The notes: generated by a model from the letters alone, not told the origin. DNA of 28,675 bases from Christensenella sp. UBA5327 (GCA_002411105.1 DHQX01000013.1:1-28675); one strand, 5' to 3'; counted from the first letter of the stretch, positions 14,402-22,808 are shown. Numbers and translations are program-made.

Positions 14402-15933
14402 AAAAACGTCGTGCTGTGGCCCTTGTCATGAGCCTGATGCTGCTCACCGGCTGCGCCCAGAGCGTGCCCATCCGGGAGTTGGCCTCTGTCACCCTGCCCC
14501 CGGCGGTGTCCGCCTACGCATCCCCTATCGGCGACGGCGGGGAGGACATCACCCAGCGGATATCCCTCTGGCTGCCGGATGCGGTGGCGGGGCAGCTCAC
14601 CATGATCTCGGAGCGCCTGCCCCTGCCCCCGGCCCGCCACCCGGCGCAGACCGTGCTGGACAGGCTTTTCAGCTACCAGACGGGGGCGCAGGCCCGGGCG
14701 CTGAGCGAAGCCGGGGCGCTCTTCGTGATGCCGGGGCGCGGGGTGGAGATATCAGGGGGCACGGCGGTGGTCAACCTCTCAGCCGGCGCCCTGGCCCTGA
14801 CCAGCCGGAACCTGTTCCAGGCGGGCATGGCCATCACCAACACCCTCTCCCAGTGGGGGGACATCCGTTATGTGAATATCCTGGTCAATGACCAGCACCC
14901 GGGCATCGATGCCGCTGCCACCGTGCCCATCGGCAGCCTGGAGGCGGACACCGCCCCCGGCGCCGTGGCCAGCCTTTGGGAGGCCCGGGGCAGCCAGCGC
15001 GCGGGCAATGTGCAGGGTGGCTTTTCCCTGGCAGCCACCCTCTATTTTCCCGCGGCTGCCGGCCGGGGCATTTTGGCTGAGGGCCGCAGGGTGAGCTTCC
15101 CCGGTGCTGACCTCTCCGCCATGACCGTGTCGTTGCTAGGCGCGCTCTCTGCCGGCGCCACCACCCTGCCCGGCGTCCCCCGGGTGCCTGATCTCAACGC
15201 CCTGCTCAGCGGCAATCCCCTGGTGGAGGAGCTGCCCAGCGCCCAGGGCCGCATTATCCAATTATCCTTCCAGGAAAGCGCCAACGAGCAGCTGATCGCC
15301 GCCGGCATCCCCCGCTCCATCATGATGGCCTCCCTCTGCCTCACCCTCACCACCTTTTTGCCGGGCGTGGCAGGCATCAAGGTGCGCATCGGCACGGAGA
15401 TGATCTCCGCCGTGGTGCCAGCCGGGGTGCTGGAAGGCGCGGGACAGGAGATCGTGTTTGCCGACCAGGTGATGCAGCGCAGCGATTTCAGGCATTTCCT
15501 GCTGGATTACTGCACGCTGTACTTCGCAAGTGGCGCCGCCCTGTCCGCTTCCCGCCGCGCCATCCCCTACTATCAGGCGCGCAACCCCCGCTATATCCTA
15601 AACCAACTCCTGACCGGCCCCGAGTATACCGACACCGCCCCGGGCCTCTCCCCTATCCTGCCAGCCGGCCTCCGGGACGCGGACTGGCTGGGCATCGCCC
15701 GGCAGAATGACACGCTGCTGGTCAACCTCTCCGGTGCGGCGGGCGAACTGATAAAGCCCCTGGACGAGGGCCAGGAGCGGCTTATGGTGTATGGGCTTGT
15801 GAACACCCTCTCCCGCCTGGGCGGGGTGAGCAAGGTGCAGTTTTTTGTGGACGGAAAGCAGGCGGGCACCTTCGCCCGCCATATCGATATCGCCGGCAGC
15901 TTCCTGCCAAACGCGGGGCTGGTCGCCCCTTAG
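14398..15933 (+). CDS. GerM-like lipoprotein with two GerMN domains
   Basis: A 511-aa lipoprotein: basic start MKKRRAVALV, hydrophobic core and lipobox LTGC with the lipidated cysteine at C19. Two GerMN-like domains are visible, one at about 55-180 (ISLWLPDAVAGQL, VVNLSAGAL, ITNTLSQW) and one at about 365-500 (CTLYFASGAALS, LLVNLSG, VNTLSRLGGVSKVQFFVDGK). This layout matches B. subtilis GerM, needed for normal sporulation and germination. It overlaps the preceding GerMN gene in ATGA fashion, suggesting a stoichiometric pair. Its TAG stop shares bases with the TAA stop of the convergent histidine kinase gene, leaving no room for a terminator. Confidence 0.8.
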   Translation: MKKRRAVALVMSLMLLTGCAQSVPIRELASVTLPPAVSAYASPIGDGGEDITQRISLWLPDAVAGQLTMISERLPLPPARHPAQTVLDRLFSYQTGAQARALSEAGALFVMPGRGVEISGGTAVVNLSAGALALTSRNLFQAGMAITNTLSQWGDIRYVNILVNDQHPGIDAAATVPIGSLEADTAPGAVASLWEARGSQRAGNVQGGFSLAATLYFPAAAGRGILAEGRRVSFPGADLSAMTVSLLGALSAGATTLPGVPRVPDLNALLSGNPLVEELPSAQGRIIQLSFQESANEQLIAAGIPRSIMMASLCLTLTTFLPGVAGIKVRIGTEMISAVVPAGVLEGAGQEIVFADQVMQRSDFRHFLLDYCTLYFASGAALSASRRAIPYYQARNPRYILNQLLTGPEYTDTAPGLSPILPAGLRDADWLGIARQNDTLLVNLSGAAGELIKPLDEGQERLMVYGLVNTLSRLGGVSKVQFFVDGKQAGTFARHIDIAGSFLPNAGLVAP

Positions 15934-17387
15934 AGTTTATTCAGCGGCAGCTCCACAATGAAGGTGGTGCCCTGCCCTTCCTCGCTTTGCACCCGCACCC
16001 TGCCGTCATGCAGGTTCACATACTGCTGCACAATGGACAACCCCAGGCCCGTGCCGCCGGATTCCCGGCCGCGGGCCTTGTCCACGCGGTAAAAGCGCTC
16101 AAACACATGGGGTTGGCTCTCCTTGGGAATGCCCGGGCCATCGTCTGACACCGACAGCACAGCGTCCTTGCCCACCCGCTGCAGGCTCACGGTGATGCGC
16201 CCCTTGTGCGGCGTATATTTTACGGCGTTTTCCATCAGGTTATAGACAATCTGCTGCATCATGGACTTATCCGCCAGCATATCGCAGCTGTCCTGCAGCT
16301 GCAGCACGATCTCCTGTTCCCGCTGGCTGGTGATGGGCTGGAGGCGGTGCTGGGCGTCCTTCACCACCTCGGCCAGGGAAAGTTTCTCCTTGTGCAGGTC
16401 GCTGGATCTGGAGTCCACCTTCACCAGCGTCAGCAGGTCGGAGACGATGGAGGACAGGCGGTTGATCTCCATGTTCACGTCAGACAGGAATTCCGTACGC
16501 AATTCAGCGTCCATGTCCGGCTGGTAGATCAGGCTTTCAATCATGATCTTCATGGTGGCCAGGGGGGTCTTCAGCTCATGGCTGGCGTTTGAGACAAACT
16601 GGTTGCGGGTCTGGTTGAGGGCCTCCAGCTGGTTGCTCATGGAGTTGAAGGCGATGGCTAGTTGCTTGATCTCCCCGCTGCCCTTCTCCTCCACCCGGGC
16701 CCCCAGGTCACCCTTGGACATGCGCAGGATCACCTTGGTCATCTCGGTGATGGGGCGGGTCAGGACGCTGGAGAAGATCATCCCCAGGCCCACCGCCGCC
16801 ACCGCCACCGCCACAAAGAGGATGGTCATCTGGGTCTGCACGGTGGTAAGCCCCTGCATGAGCCCCCGGACCGAGGACACCAGCATCAACACCCCCACCA
16901 CATGGGAGGAGCTGACGATGCCGGCGGTGGAATAGCTCACCCATTCGTCCGCCCCCGCAAACCGCAGCATGCGGTCTCCGGTGGCGGCCTCCCCGGTCTT
17001 GAGGGAATGGACGCCATAGTCAGCGGTTTCGCCGGATACCAGGATGCTGGCCACCTCTGGGTAGTCCAGGCGCCTGCCCTGGGCGGTCTGAAAGCTGTCC
17101 GCCTGCACCTTGCCCTGGGCGTCCAGCAGCAAAATGCGCCCGCCCAGCTCACTGCCGGCGCGGCGCACCGTGTCATCCAGGCCCGCAGCGTCTGAGAAGG
17201 TCAGGTAGCCCGCCGCCTGCACGGCCCATTTTTCAAGGCCGGCGCGGTCTGCCTGAATGCGCTGGGAAAACAGGTATTCCCCCAGCATATTCATCAGCGT
17301 CCCCGCCATCATCAGGAAGGAAAGGCCAATAATCAAAAAAAAGGCCAGCATCACCTTCCACCGGACGCTGGCAAAGGGGTTACTCAT
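15930..17387 (-). CDS. Sensor histidine kinase, PhoR/ResE/WalK type
   Basis: A 485-aa membrane sensor kinase. Order of parts: TM1 (about 12-35), an extracytoplasmic sensor loop (about 40-160), TM2 (about 185-209), HAMP linker, HisKA with SHELKTPL (phospho-acceptor H270), and HATPase_c with the N box NLMENAVKYTP, G1 DDGPGIP and G2 GGTGLGLS. I chose ATG 17387 because the protein then begins MSNPFASVRWK just before TM1 and overlaps the response regulator stop by 8 nt. An in-frame ATG at 17414 would lie deeper in the regulator. The kinase is downstream of its probable partner regulator. The stimulus is unknown; general WalK/PhoR-like envelope or phosphate sensing is possible, but I cannot choose. 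Confidence 0.92.
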   Translation of the reverse strand: MSNPFASVRWKVMLAFFLIIGLSFLMMAGTLMNMLGEYLFSQRIQADRAGLEKWAVQAAGYLTFSDAAGLDDTVRRAGSELGGRILLLDAQGKVQADSFQTAQGRRLDYPEVASILVSGETADYGVHSLKTGEAATGDRMLRFAGADEWVSYSTAGIVSSSHVVGVLMLVSSVRGLMQGLTTVQTQMTILFVAVAVAAVGLGMIFSSVLTRPITEMTKVILRMSKGDLGARVEEKGSGEIKQLAIAFNSMSNQLEALNQTRNQFVSNASHELKTPLATMKIMIESLIYQPDMDAELRTEFLSDVNMEINRLSSIVSDLLTLVKVDSRSSDLHKEKLSLAEVVKDAQHRLQPITSQREQEIVLQLQDSCDMLADKSMMQQIVYNLMENAVKYTPHKGRITVSLQRVGKDAVLSVSDDGPGIPKESQPHVFERFYRVDKARGRESGGTGLGLSIVQQYVNLHDGRVRVQSEEGQGTTFIVELPLNKL

Positions 17388-18075
17388 CCCGGTCAGTGAA
17401 ATAGTAGCCCACACCCCACTTGGTAAAGATGAACTCCGGCTGGGTGGGGTTGCGCTCTACCTTTTCCCGGAGGCGGCGGATGTGCACGTCAACCGTGCGC
17501 TCATCCCCCGCATAGTCGCTCTTCCAGACGGCATCCAGCATCTCCTCCCGGCTGAACACCCGGCCCCGGTTGGTGATGAAGAGGTTGAGCAGGTCAAACT
17601 CCTTGGCCGTGAGCCTGATGTCCTTGCCGTTTAGCTGCACCGAGCGGTTCACGGTGTTCACCACCAGATCCCTGACCTTGATCACCTTGCTGTCCTCGGG
17701 CACCGCGTTTTGCGTAGCCCGGCGCAGGATGGTCTTGATCCTGGCCTTGACCTCCAGGATGTTGAAGGGCTTGGTCATATAGTCATCCGCGCCGTATTCC
17801 AGGCCCAGGATTTTGTCCATGTCATCCCCCTTGGCGGTGAGCATGATGATGGGCACGTTGCTCACCTCGCGGATGCGCTGGCACACCGTGATGCCGTCGA
17901 TCTTGGGCAGCATCACGTCCAGGAGGATCAGGTCCACCTCGTTTTCACGAAACTGGGCCAGCGCCTCCTCTCCGTCATAGGCCACCAGGGTCTCATAGCC
18001 GTCCTTCTCCAGGGTGTATTTCAGCCCCTTAATGAGAATGGGTTCGTCGTCCACCAGAAGGATCCGCTTGGCCAT
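17380..18075 (-). CDS. Response regulator, OmpR/PhoB family
   Basis: A 231-aa DNA-binding regulator. The receiver domain (1-118) has the acidic pocket VDDEP (D9, D10), the phospho-acceptor D53 in LLDVMLP, T80 and K102 in MTKPF. The winged-helix Trans_reg_C domain (about 130-228) has LTAKEFDLLNLF, RVFSREEMLDAVW and RTVDVHIRRLREK. ATG 18073-18075 is preceded by AAAGGAT. It overlaps the histidine kinase gene, forming a classic two-component pair. It is most like PhoP, WalR and ResD, and exact orthology is not resolvable here. Confidence 0.94.
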   Translation of the reverse strand: MAKRILLVDDEPILIKGLKYTLEKDGYETLVAYDGEEALAQFRENEVDLILLDVMLPKIDGITVCQRIREVSNVPIIMLTAKGDDMDKILGLEYGADDYMTKPFNILEVKARIKTILRRATQNAVPEDSKVIKVRDLVVNTVNRSVQLNGKDIRLTAKEFDLLNLFITNRGRVFSREEMLDAVWKSDYAGDERTVDVHIRRLREKVERNPTQPEFIFTKWGVGYYFTDRDE

Positions 18076-18123
18076 GGTGAGTCATCCTTTCCTGAATACC
18101 AGAATAAATAATTATTTGTTCAT

Positions 18124-18153
18124 ATTTTACAATAAACAGAGCACAAAAAGCAA
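18124..18153 (-). promoter_or_regulatory. Promoter of the two-component operon
   Basis: On the minus strand TTGCTT (18148-18153) and TAAAAT (18124-18129) are spaced by 18 nt in a distinctly AT-rich stretch, about 50 nt upstream of the response regulator start. Confidence 0.6.
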
Positions 18154-18195
18154 GGGATTCGCAATATATCATTCATAGTTTGCAGGGCCACAGGC

Positions 18196-18233
18196 AAAAC
18201 ACGGGCTGTTTCCAGCCTGAAAAACCTGCCGTG
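18196..18233 (-). terminator. Terminator after ktrA
   Basis: On the minus strand an outer CACGG/CCGTG pairing encloses a GGCTG-GAAA-CAGCC hairpin (18204-18217), followed by CGTGTTTT (T-run at 18196-18199). It lies about 50-90 nt beyond the ktrA stop and upstream of the next promoter. Confidence 0.55.
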
Positions 18234-18284
18234 AAGCGCAAAAAAATGAAACTGACCAATCTGAAAGCGCGCCTTGCCGCCGTG

Positions 18285-18944
18285 CTACTCAAGTGCCTCC
18301 ACACTCTCCACATCCCTCCGGTGCCCCAGGATCAGCAGCCGGTCATCGGCGCTGAGCTTGGTATCCGCCTTGATATCCATGGACATCTGCGGACCGTGGT
18401 AGATGGCCAGCACCGACACGTTGTGTTTATGCCTGATGTTGGCCTCCCGCAGGGATTTGCCCACCCAGCTCTGGGGGCAGGTGAGGTTGACCAGCACATA
18501 GTCCTCGTTGAGGTTGATCAGGTCAAGCAGGTGGGGGCTGGTCAGCGTGTGCGCCAGGCGCACCCCCATGTCCCGCTCAGGGAACACCACCCGGTCCACC
18601 CCCAGGGTCAGCAGCACCTTGGCATGCATGGCGTCAGAAGCCTTGCCCACAATGTACTGGGCCCCCATCTCCTTGCACATGATGCAGGTCATGATGGAGT
18701 GCTGCAGGTTGTCCCCAATGGCCACGATCACCCCGTCAAAATTGCGGATGCCAAGAGCGCGCATGCCCTCCTCGTCCATGGGTTGCAGCTGCATGGCGTT
18801 GGTCACATAGGGGGCGATGGCGGCCACCCGGCTCTCGTCAGAATCCACCGCCAGCACCTCATGTCCCAGCTCACCCAGTGTGCGCGCCAGGGCCGTGCCA
18901 AAGCGGCCCACGCCAAAGACCAGGTATTGTTTCTTATCTGCCAT
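18285..18944 (-). CDS. ktrA: Potassium uptake regulatory subunit, KtrA/TrkA family
   Basis: A 219-aa cytosolic RCK protein that gates a KtrB-type K+ transporter. The RCK_N Rossmann domain has the nucleotide motif GVGRFG (11-16) and the acidic VDSDE at the end of the second strand, where ATP/ADP or NAD(H) binds. The RCK_C (TrkA_C) domain occupies about 135-219; in the family it can bind c-di-AMP. ATG 18942-18944 has AAGGAG 8 nt upstream. It is 29 nt downstream of the channel-subunit gene, so ktrB-ktrA form one unit. Confidence 0.92.
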   Translation of the reverse strand: MADKKQYLVFGVGRFGTALARTLGELGHEVLAVDSDESRVAAIAPYVTNAMQLQPMDEEGMRALGIRNFDGVIVAIGDNLQHSIMTCIMCKEMGAQYIVGKASDAMHAKVLLTLGVDRVVFPERDMGVRLAHTLTSPHLLDLINLNEDYVLVNLTCPQSWVGKSLREANIRHKHNVSVLAIYHGPQMSMDIKADTKLSADDRLLILGHRRDVESVEALE

Positions 18945-18973
18945 CTCTTTTCTCCTTCACACCAAGGGCTGTC

Positions 18974-20350
18974 TCAGCCCACGATAATGCCCTCCTCCGG
19001 GTAACGCAGGGTGTTCTTCCGCTGGGCATGGCGGCTGGTGATGCTCAGCATCATCGTCAGCGGCCCCACCCGGCCAAAGTACATCAGCAGGATCAGCCAC
19101 AGTTGGCTTGCATGGGTGAGCAGCGGGGTGTTGGCTGCTGACAGCCCCACCGTGCCCAGGGCAGACGCCTCCTCAAACACCAGATCGATCATGGCAAAGC
19201 CCCGGGGCTGCTCCACAAGGCCCATCAGCACGCCGCCCACAAAAAGCAGCGTCAGATACAGCAGGAAAATGCTCAGCGCTGTCCGGATCAGCACCAGCGG
19301 CAGACGCTTGTTGAAAGCGTTCACATCATCCCGCCCGGTCAGCACGCTTCTGATGATGGCCACCAGCACAAACACGGTGGTGGTCTTGACCCCGCCGCCG
19401 GTGGAGGCCGGGGATGCACCAATGAACATCAGCAGGGTGGTGACCGCCTTGCTGGCGTCATGGAGCCCACCCTGCTGGACCGCGTAAAAGCCGGCTGTCC
19501 TGGGGGTCACCGCCTGGAAAAAGGCGCCCAGCAGCTTGTCCGCTGTCCGCGCGCCCTCAGCCCCCAGGGTGGCGGGGTTGTTCCACTCCGCCAGGGCGAA
19601 ATAAAGGGTGCCAGACAGGATGAGAACGCCGGTTGTCACCAGCGCGATCTTAGTGTGCAGCGCATAGCGCCTGGTGTGCCGTCCCTTGTCCAGCACATCC
19701 GCCAGCACCGCAAAGCCAAGCCCGCCCAGAATGAGAAGCCCCGCGATGGTGAGCAGCACCAGGGGGTCGTCCACATAGGTGGTGAGGCTGTTCGCGGTGG
19801 AGAACAGGTCGATCCCCGCGTTGCAAAAGGCGCTGATGGCGTGGAACACCGCGAAGTAGGCACCCTTGGCCGGCCCCAGCCGGGGCACGAAGTGAACTGC
19901 CAGGAGGAGGGCACCGGCCAATTCCACCCCAAAGGCGATCAGCACAAAGCGCAGCGTGTTGCGCACGGTACCGGAAAGCCCTGGCATGCTCATGGTTTCG
20001 TGGATCAGAATGCGATTTCTCAGCGAGATGCGCCGGCCGGTCAGCACCAGAAGCGATGTGGCAAACAGCATAAAGCCCAGTCCGCCCAGCTGGATGAGGA
20101 ACAGGATCACCATCTCCCCAAACAGGGAGTAGGCCGCAGCGGTGTCAACCACCATTAACCCTGTCACACAGGTGGCGCTGGTGGCGGTGAACAGCGCCTG
20201 AAGCGGCGTGATGGTGACTCCCGGCTCCGCCGCAAAGGGCAGCATCAAAAGCCCCGTCCCCGTGAGGATGATGATCAGAAAGCCCACAGCCAGTATCATG
20301 GCCGGGTTGATGGGCCGGCGCTGGCCGCGGCCGCCCTGGGGTAAGGTCAT
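18974..20350 (-). CDS. ktrB: Potassium transporter channel subunit, KtrB/TrkH family
   Basis: A 458-aa membrane protein with about eight to ten helices, importing K+ (usually Na+-linked in Ktr systems). The four pore-loop repeats can be picked out by their filter glycines: TSATCVTGL, HAISAFCNAGID, VTPRTAGF and EASALGTVGLS. ATG 20348-20350 has GGAGGAG 9 nt upstream. It heads the ktrB-ktrA unit. A terminator-like hairpin ends only about 20 nt upstream of its start, and no well-placed promoter fits in between. Confidence 0.93.
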   Translation of the reverse strand: MTLPQGGRGQRRPINPAMILAVGFLIIILTGTGLLMLPFAAEPGVTITPLQALFTATSATCVTGLMVVDTAAAYSLFGEMVILFLIQLGGLGFMLFATSLLVLTGRRISLRNRILIHETMSMPGLSGTVRNTLRFVLIAFGVELAGALLLAVHFVPRLGPAKGAYFAVFHAISAFCNAGIDLFSTANSLTTYVDDPLVLLTIAGLLILGGLGFAVLADVLDKGRHTRRYALHTKIALVTTGVLILSGTLYFALAEWNNPATLGAEGARTADKLLGAFFQAVTPRTAGFYAVQQGGLHDASKAVTTLLMFIGASPASTGGGVKTTTVFVLVAIIRSVLTGRDDVNAFNKRLPLVLIRTALSIFLLYLTLLFVGGVLMGLVEQPRGFAMIDLVFEEASALGTVGLSAANTPLLTHASQLWLILLMYFGRVGPLTMMLSITSRHAQRKNTLRYPEEGIIVG

Positions 20351-20369
20351 TGGCTTTTCTCCTCCATGA

Positions 20370-20412
20370 AGAAAAGGGCTGTCTGGCAGCCTCAGCCGCC
20401 ATTTACAGCCCT
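20370..20412 (-). terminator. Terminator or attenuator between the CD1247-like gene and ktrB
   Basis: On the minus strand AGGGCTGT (20405-20412) pairs with ACAGCCCT (20375-20382), enclosing a second GGCGGC/GCTGCC hairpin, and is followed by TTTTCTTC. It would end the peptidase-efp-CD1247-like transcript. The weak promoter candidate CTGACA (20434-20439) / TAAGAG (20411-20416), 17-nt spacer, overlaps it. Confidence 0.7.
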
Positions 20413-20435
20413 CTTATTGCTGGGAAAAGCGGCTG

Positions 20436-20909
20436 TCAGCCCTCTGCGCCGCCATCCTCATGCCCGTCCTCATCCTCCGCATGCTCCGGGAAGAAGGGCT
20501 GATGGCACTGGGGGCAGAGATAGTCTTCCTCAAAGTCAAAATCCGTGATGTCAAACCGGGTCTGGTAGCCGCAGTTGGGGCACTCATACTCCACCACCGC
20601 TTCCCCGTCCTGATCCAGGCGATGGCCGCAGCCCATGCAGCTGTCGTCATCGTCATCATCATCATCATCGAAATAGCCGTCTTCATCCTCGAACACCGCG
20701 TCTTCCAGTTCCGCCAGATCCTCATCCAGGTTGTCCACAAACTCGTCCAGCTCATCCTGGCGCAGCTGCATCTCGCCCATTTCCTCGGCAAAGGCATCCA
20801 GCGTCTCCAGGATCTTCAGCAGCAGCTTGTGCTCAGGCTTGTCCTCCTTGAGGTTCATGCCCTCCGCCAGGCCCTTTAGAAACTCAACCTTCTTGTACAG
20901 CTCGCTCAT
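20436..20909 (-). CDS. CD1247-like acidic zinc-ribbon protein
   Basis: A 157-aa very acidic protein. The N-terminal half (1-75) is helical (MSELYKKVEFLKGLAEGM...) and resembles the CD1247 N-terminal domain found across Clostridia. A run of nine aspartates follows, encoded by mixed GAT/GAC codons (about 20651-20677). Then two Cys pairs, CMGCG and ECPNCGY, and a third pair, LCPQCH, look like zinc ribbons. The tail is Glu/Asp/Gly-rich. A GAGGAG site lies upstream of the ATG. It directly follows efp, which suggests a link to translation, but no function is known to me. Confidence 0.65.
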   Translation of the reverse strand: MSELYKKVEFLKGLAEGMNLKEDKPEHKLLLKILETLDAFAEEMGEMQLRQDELDEFVDNLDEDLAELEDAVFEDEDGYFDDDDDDDDDSCMGCGHRLDQDGEAVVEYECPNCGYQTRFDITDFDFEEDYLCPQCHQPFFPEHAEDEDGHEDGGAEG

Positions 20910-20940
20910 GGTGCTCTCCTCTCTGTTGGCATCCGGGCAA

Positions 20941-21498
20941 TCAGGCCCTGGACAGGTATTCTCCGGTGCGGGTATCCACCTTGATGACGTCGCCGATGTT
21001 GATAAACAGGGGCACCATCAGGGTGTAGCCTGTCTCGATGGTGGCAGGCTTATAGGTGTTGGAGGCGGTGTTGCCGGCAAAGCCCGGCTCAGTCTCGGTG
21101 ACCTCCAGGTCCACAAAGTTGGGCGCCTCCACAGAAAAGGCGGTTCCCTTGAAGAACTTGATGGTCACGTTGGTATTTTCCTTCACAAACTGGATCGCGT
21201 CCTCCACCTGATCGTGATTTAAGGGCATCTGCTCATAGGTGTCCGGATCCATGAAATAGTACAGCGTCCCATCGTTGTACAGGTACTGCATGTCCTTGGA
21301 TTCGATGATGGCCCGGGGCATCTTGTCGGTGGGGTTGAAGGTGCGCTCCACCACGGTGCCCGTCATCACGTTTTTGATCTTGGTGCGCACAAAGGCCGCG
21401 CCCTTGCCCGGCTTCACGTGCTGGAAATCCACGATGTTCCACACGCCGCCATCCCACTCAATGGTAATCCCTTTTCTAAAATCGCCCGCTGTGACCAT
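20941..21498 (-). CDS. efp: Elongation factor P
   Basis: A 185-aa EF-P, which binds near the E site and relieves ribosome stalling at polyproline. It opens MVTAGDFRKGITIEWDGG, and domain I carries the tip loop HVKPGKGAA with lysine K32, the residue modified in many bacteria. The OB-fold domains II and III follow, with the typical ending DVIKVDTRTGEYLSRA. No EpmA- or YmfI-type modifying enzyme is visible in the window. ATG 21496-21498 has GGAGGAGAG upstream. It lies downstream of the M24 peptidase gene, a common arrangement in Firmicutes. Confidence 0.97.
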   Translation of the reverse strand: MVTAGDFRKGITIEWDGGVWNIVDFQHVKPGKGAAFVRTKIKNVMTGTVVERTFNPTDKMPRAIIESKDMQYLYNDGTLYYFMDPDTYEQMPLNHDQVEDAIQFVKENTNVTIKFFKGTAFSVEAPNFVDLEVTETEPGFAGNTASNTYKPATIETGYTLMVPLFINIGDVIKVDTRTGEYLSRA

Positions 21499-21534
21499 GC
21501 TCTCTCCTCCGAATCAATAATATAGAAGTTTCAG

Positions 21535-22602
21535 TTACAGGATAATCAGCTCCCGGGGTGATGACACCAGCGACCTGGCGCCGGTCTCCGTCACCAGGCA
21601 GGAGTTCTCAATCCGCACCCCGCCAAGGCCCGGCACATAGATGCCCGGCTCCACCGTCATCACATGCCCCGGCAAAAGCCGGTCCTCGCACACCGGGCTC
21701 AGCCGCGGGTTTTCGTGGATGTCAATGCCCACCGCGTGCCCCAGGCCGTGGCCAAAGCGCTCGCCATAGCCCGCGTCGCCGATGATCTGCCGGGCGATAC
21801 CGTCCACCTCCCGGCAAATTTTGCCGGGGGCCAAGGCCTCCTGGCAGGTCATCTGAGCGTGGAGCACGATGTCGTAGATCTCCTGCATTTGCTTGCCGGG
21901 CTTGCCCACCGCGATGGTGCGGGTCATGTCCGCGCAATAGCCGCCATATTTGGCGCCAAAGTCCAGGGTGATCATGTCCCCTTTTTCAATCTGCCGCTCC
22001 CCCGGGATGGCATGGGGCAGGGAGCCATTGGGGCCTGAGGCCACGATGGTATCAAAGGCGGTGGCGTCCGCCCCCAATTCCAACATCCGGAAGTCCAGCA
22101 GGCGCTTGACCTGCTTTTCGGTGATCCCGGGCCTCACCTGGGTTAGAATATAGTCAAAGGCCTCACAGGAGATGGCACAGGCCTTCTCAATCAGGGCCAC
22201 TTCCTCCGCGTCTTTGACCTCCCGGAGTTTCTCCGGCTGGTTGTTGAGGGGCAAAAGCGCTGTGTCGCCCAGGGCATCCTGCAATTTCCGGCTTTCCTTG
22301 ACTGTGACAAAATCATCCTCATACAGCACTTCGCTGATGCCGGCCCCCAGGATCAGGGATGCCGCCACTTGGGCGTGGCTCACGCCGGTTGAGATCTGAT
22401 GGACACTGAAGCCCGGGGCCTGCTGCCCCGCCTGCTCCACATAGCGAAAATCCGTCACAATGGCAGCCAGGCTCCGGGAAACAACCATAAGCCCTTCCCC
22501 GGTGTACCCGCTAAGGTAAAAAATGTTGGATGGGCGGTGAATGACAATGCCCTGCTTGGGGCCCAAGCCCGAGACTTCAAGCAACCGTTTGACTCTTTCC
22601 AT
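21535..22602 (-). CDS. Xaa-Pro aminopeptidase, M24B family
   Basis: A 355-aa metallopeptidase predicted to release N-terminal residues before proline. It has the creatinase-like N-terminal domain (1-130) and the pita-bread catalytic domain with all five metal ligands: D214 and D225 (TLDFGAKYGGYCADMTRT), H289 (GHGLGHAVG), E318 (TVEPGIYV) and E332 (RIENS). H197 in LPHAIP is the usual substrate-binding histidine. ATG 22600-22602 is preceded by GGAGGGAACC. It is the first gene of the peptidase-efp unit; a likely -10 TAAAAT lies at 22639-22644 with only a weak -35. Confidence 0.92.
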   Translation of the reverse strand: MERVKRLLEVSGLGPKQGIVIHRPSNIFYLSGYTGEGLMVVSRSLAAIVTDFRYVEQAGQQAPGFSVHQISTGVSHAQVAASLILGAGISEVLYEDDFVTVKESRKLQDALGDTALLPLNNQPEKLREVKDAEEVALIEKACAISCEAFDYILTQVRPGITEKQVKRLLDFRMLELGADATAFDTIVASGPNGSLPHAIPGERQIEKGDMITLDFGAKYGGYCADMTRTIAVGKPGKQMQEIYDIVLHAQMTCQEALAPGKICREVDGIARQIIGDAGYGERFGHGLGHAVGIDIHENPRLSPVCEDRLLPGHVMTVEPGIYVPGLGGVRIENSCLVTETGARSLVSSPRELIIL

Positions 22603-22679
22603 TGGTTCCCTCCAACACTTCGCATTCTAACGCCATATATTTTACCACAGCAGGCGCGTTTTTGCCATCACAAATAATG

Positions 22680-22710
22680 AAAAACGGGGCTGCCACGCCG
22701 GTAGGTCCCG
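22680..22710 (-). terminator. Terminator of the rseC-rnj-mltG-nuclease operon
   Basis: On the minus strand CGGG-AC-CTACC, loop GGCGT, then GGCAG-C-CCCG (22685-22710) are followed by TTTTTC (22680-22684). It lies about 100 nt beyond the DUF3795 gene and upstream of the peptidase gene. Confidence 0.75.
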
Positions 22711-22808
22711 CGGTGTGTGGGTGAATGGCATCACTATTTGTCTGTTCCAACCACCTTCGCCAGCACCATGGCAGTCATTATCAGATGGCATGGCACCCAG
22801 CAATGTCT

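Noticed and set aside
20351..20436. c-di-AMP (ydaO-type) riboswitch upstream of ktrB
   Set aside because: The gap is only about 85 nt, too short for the aptamer, and none of the conserved ydaO motifs are seen; only a terminator hairpin is present.
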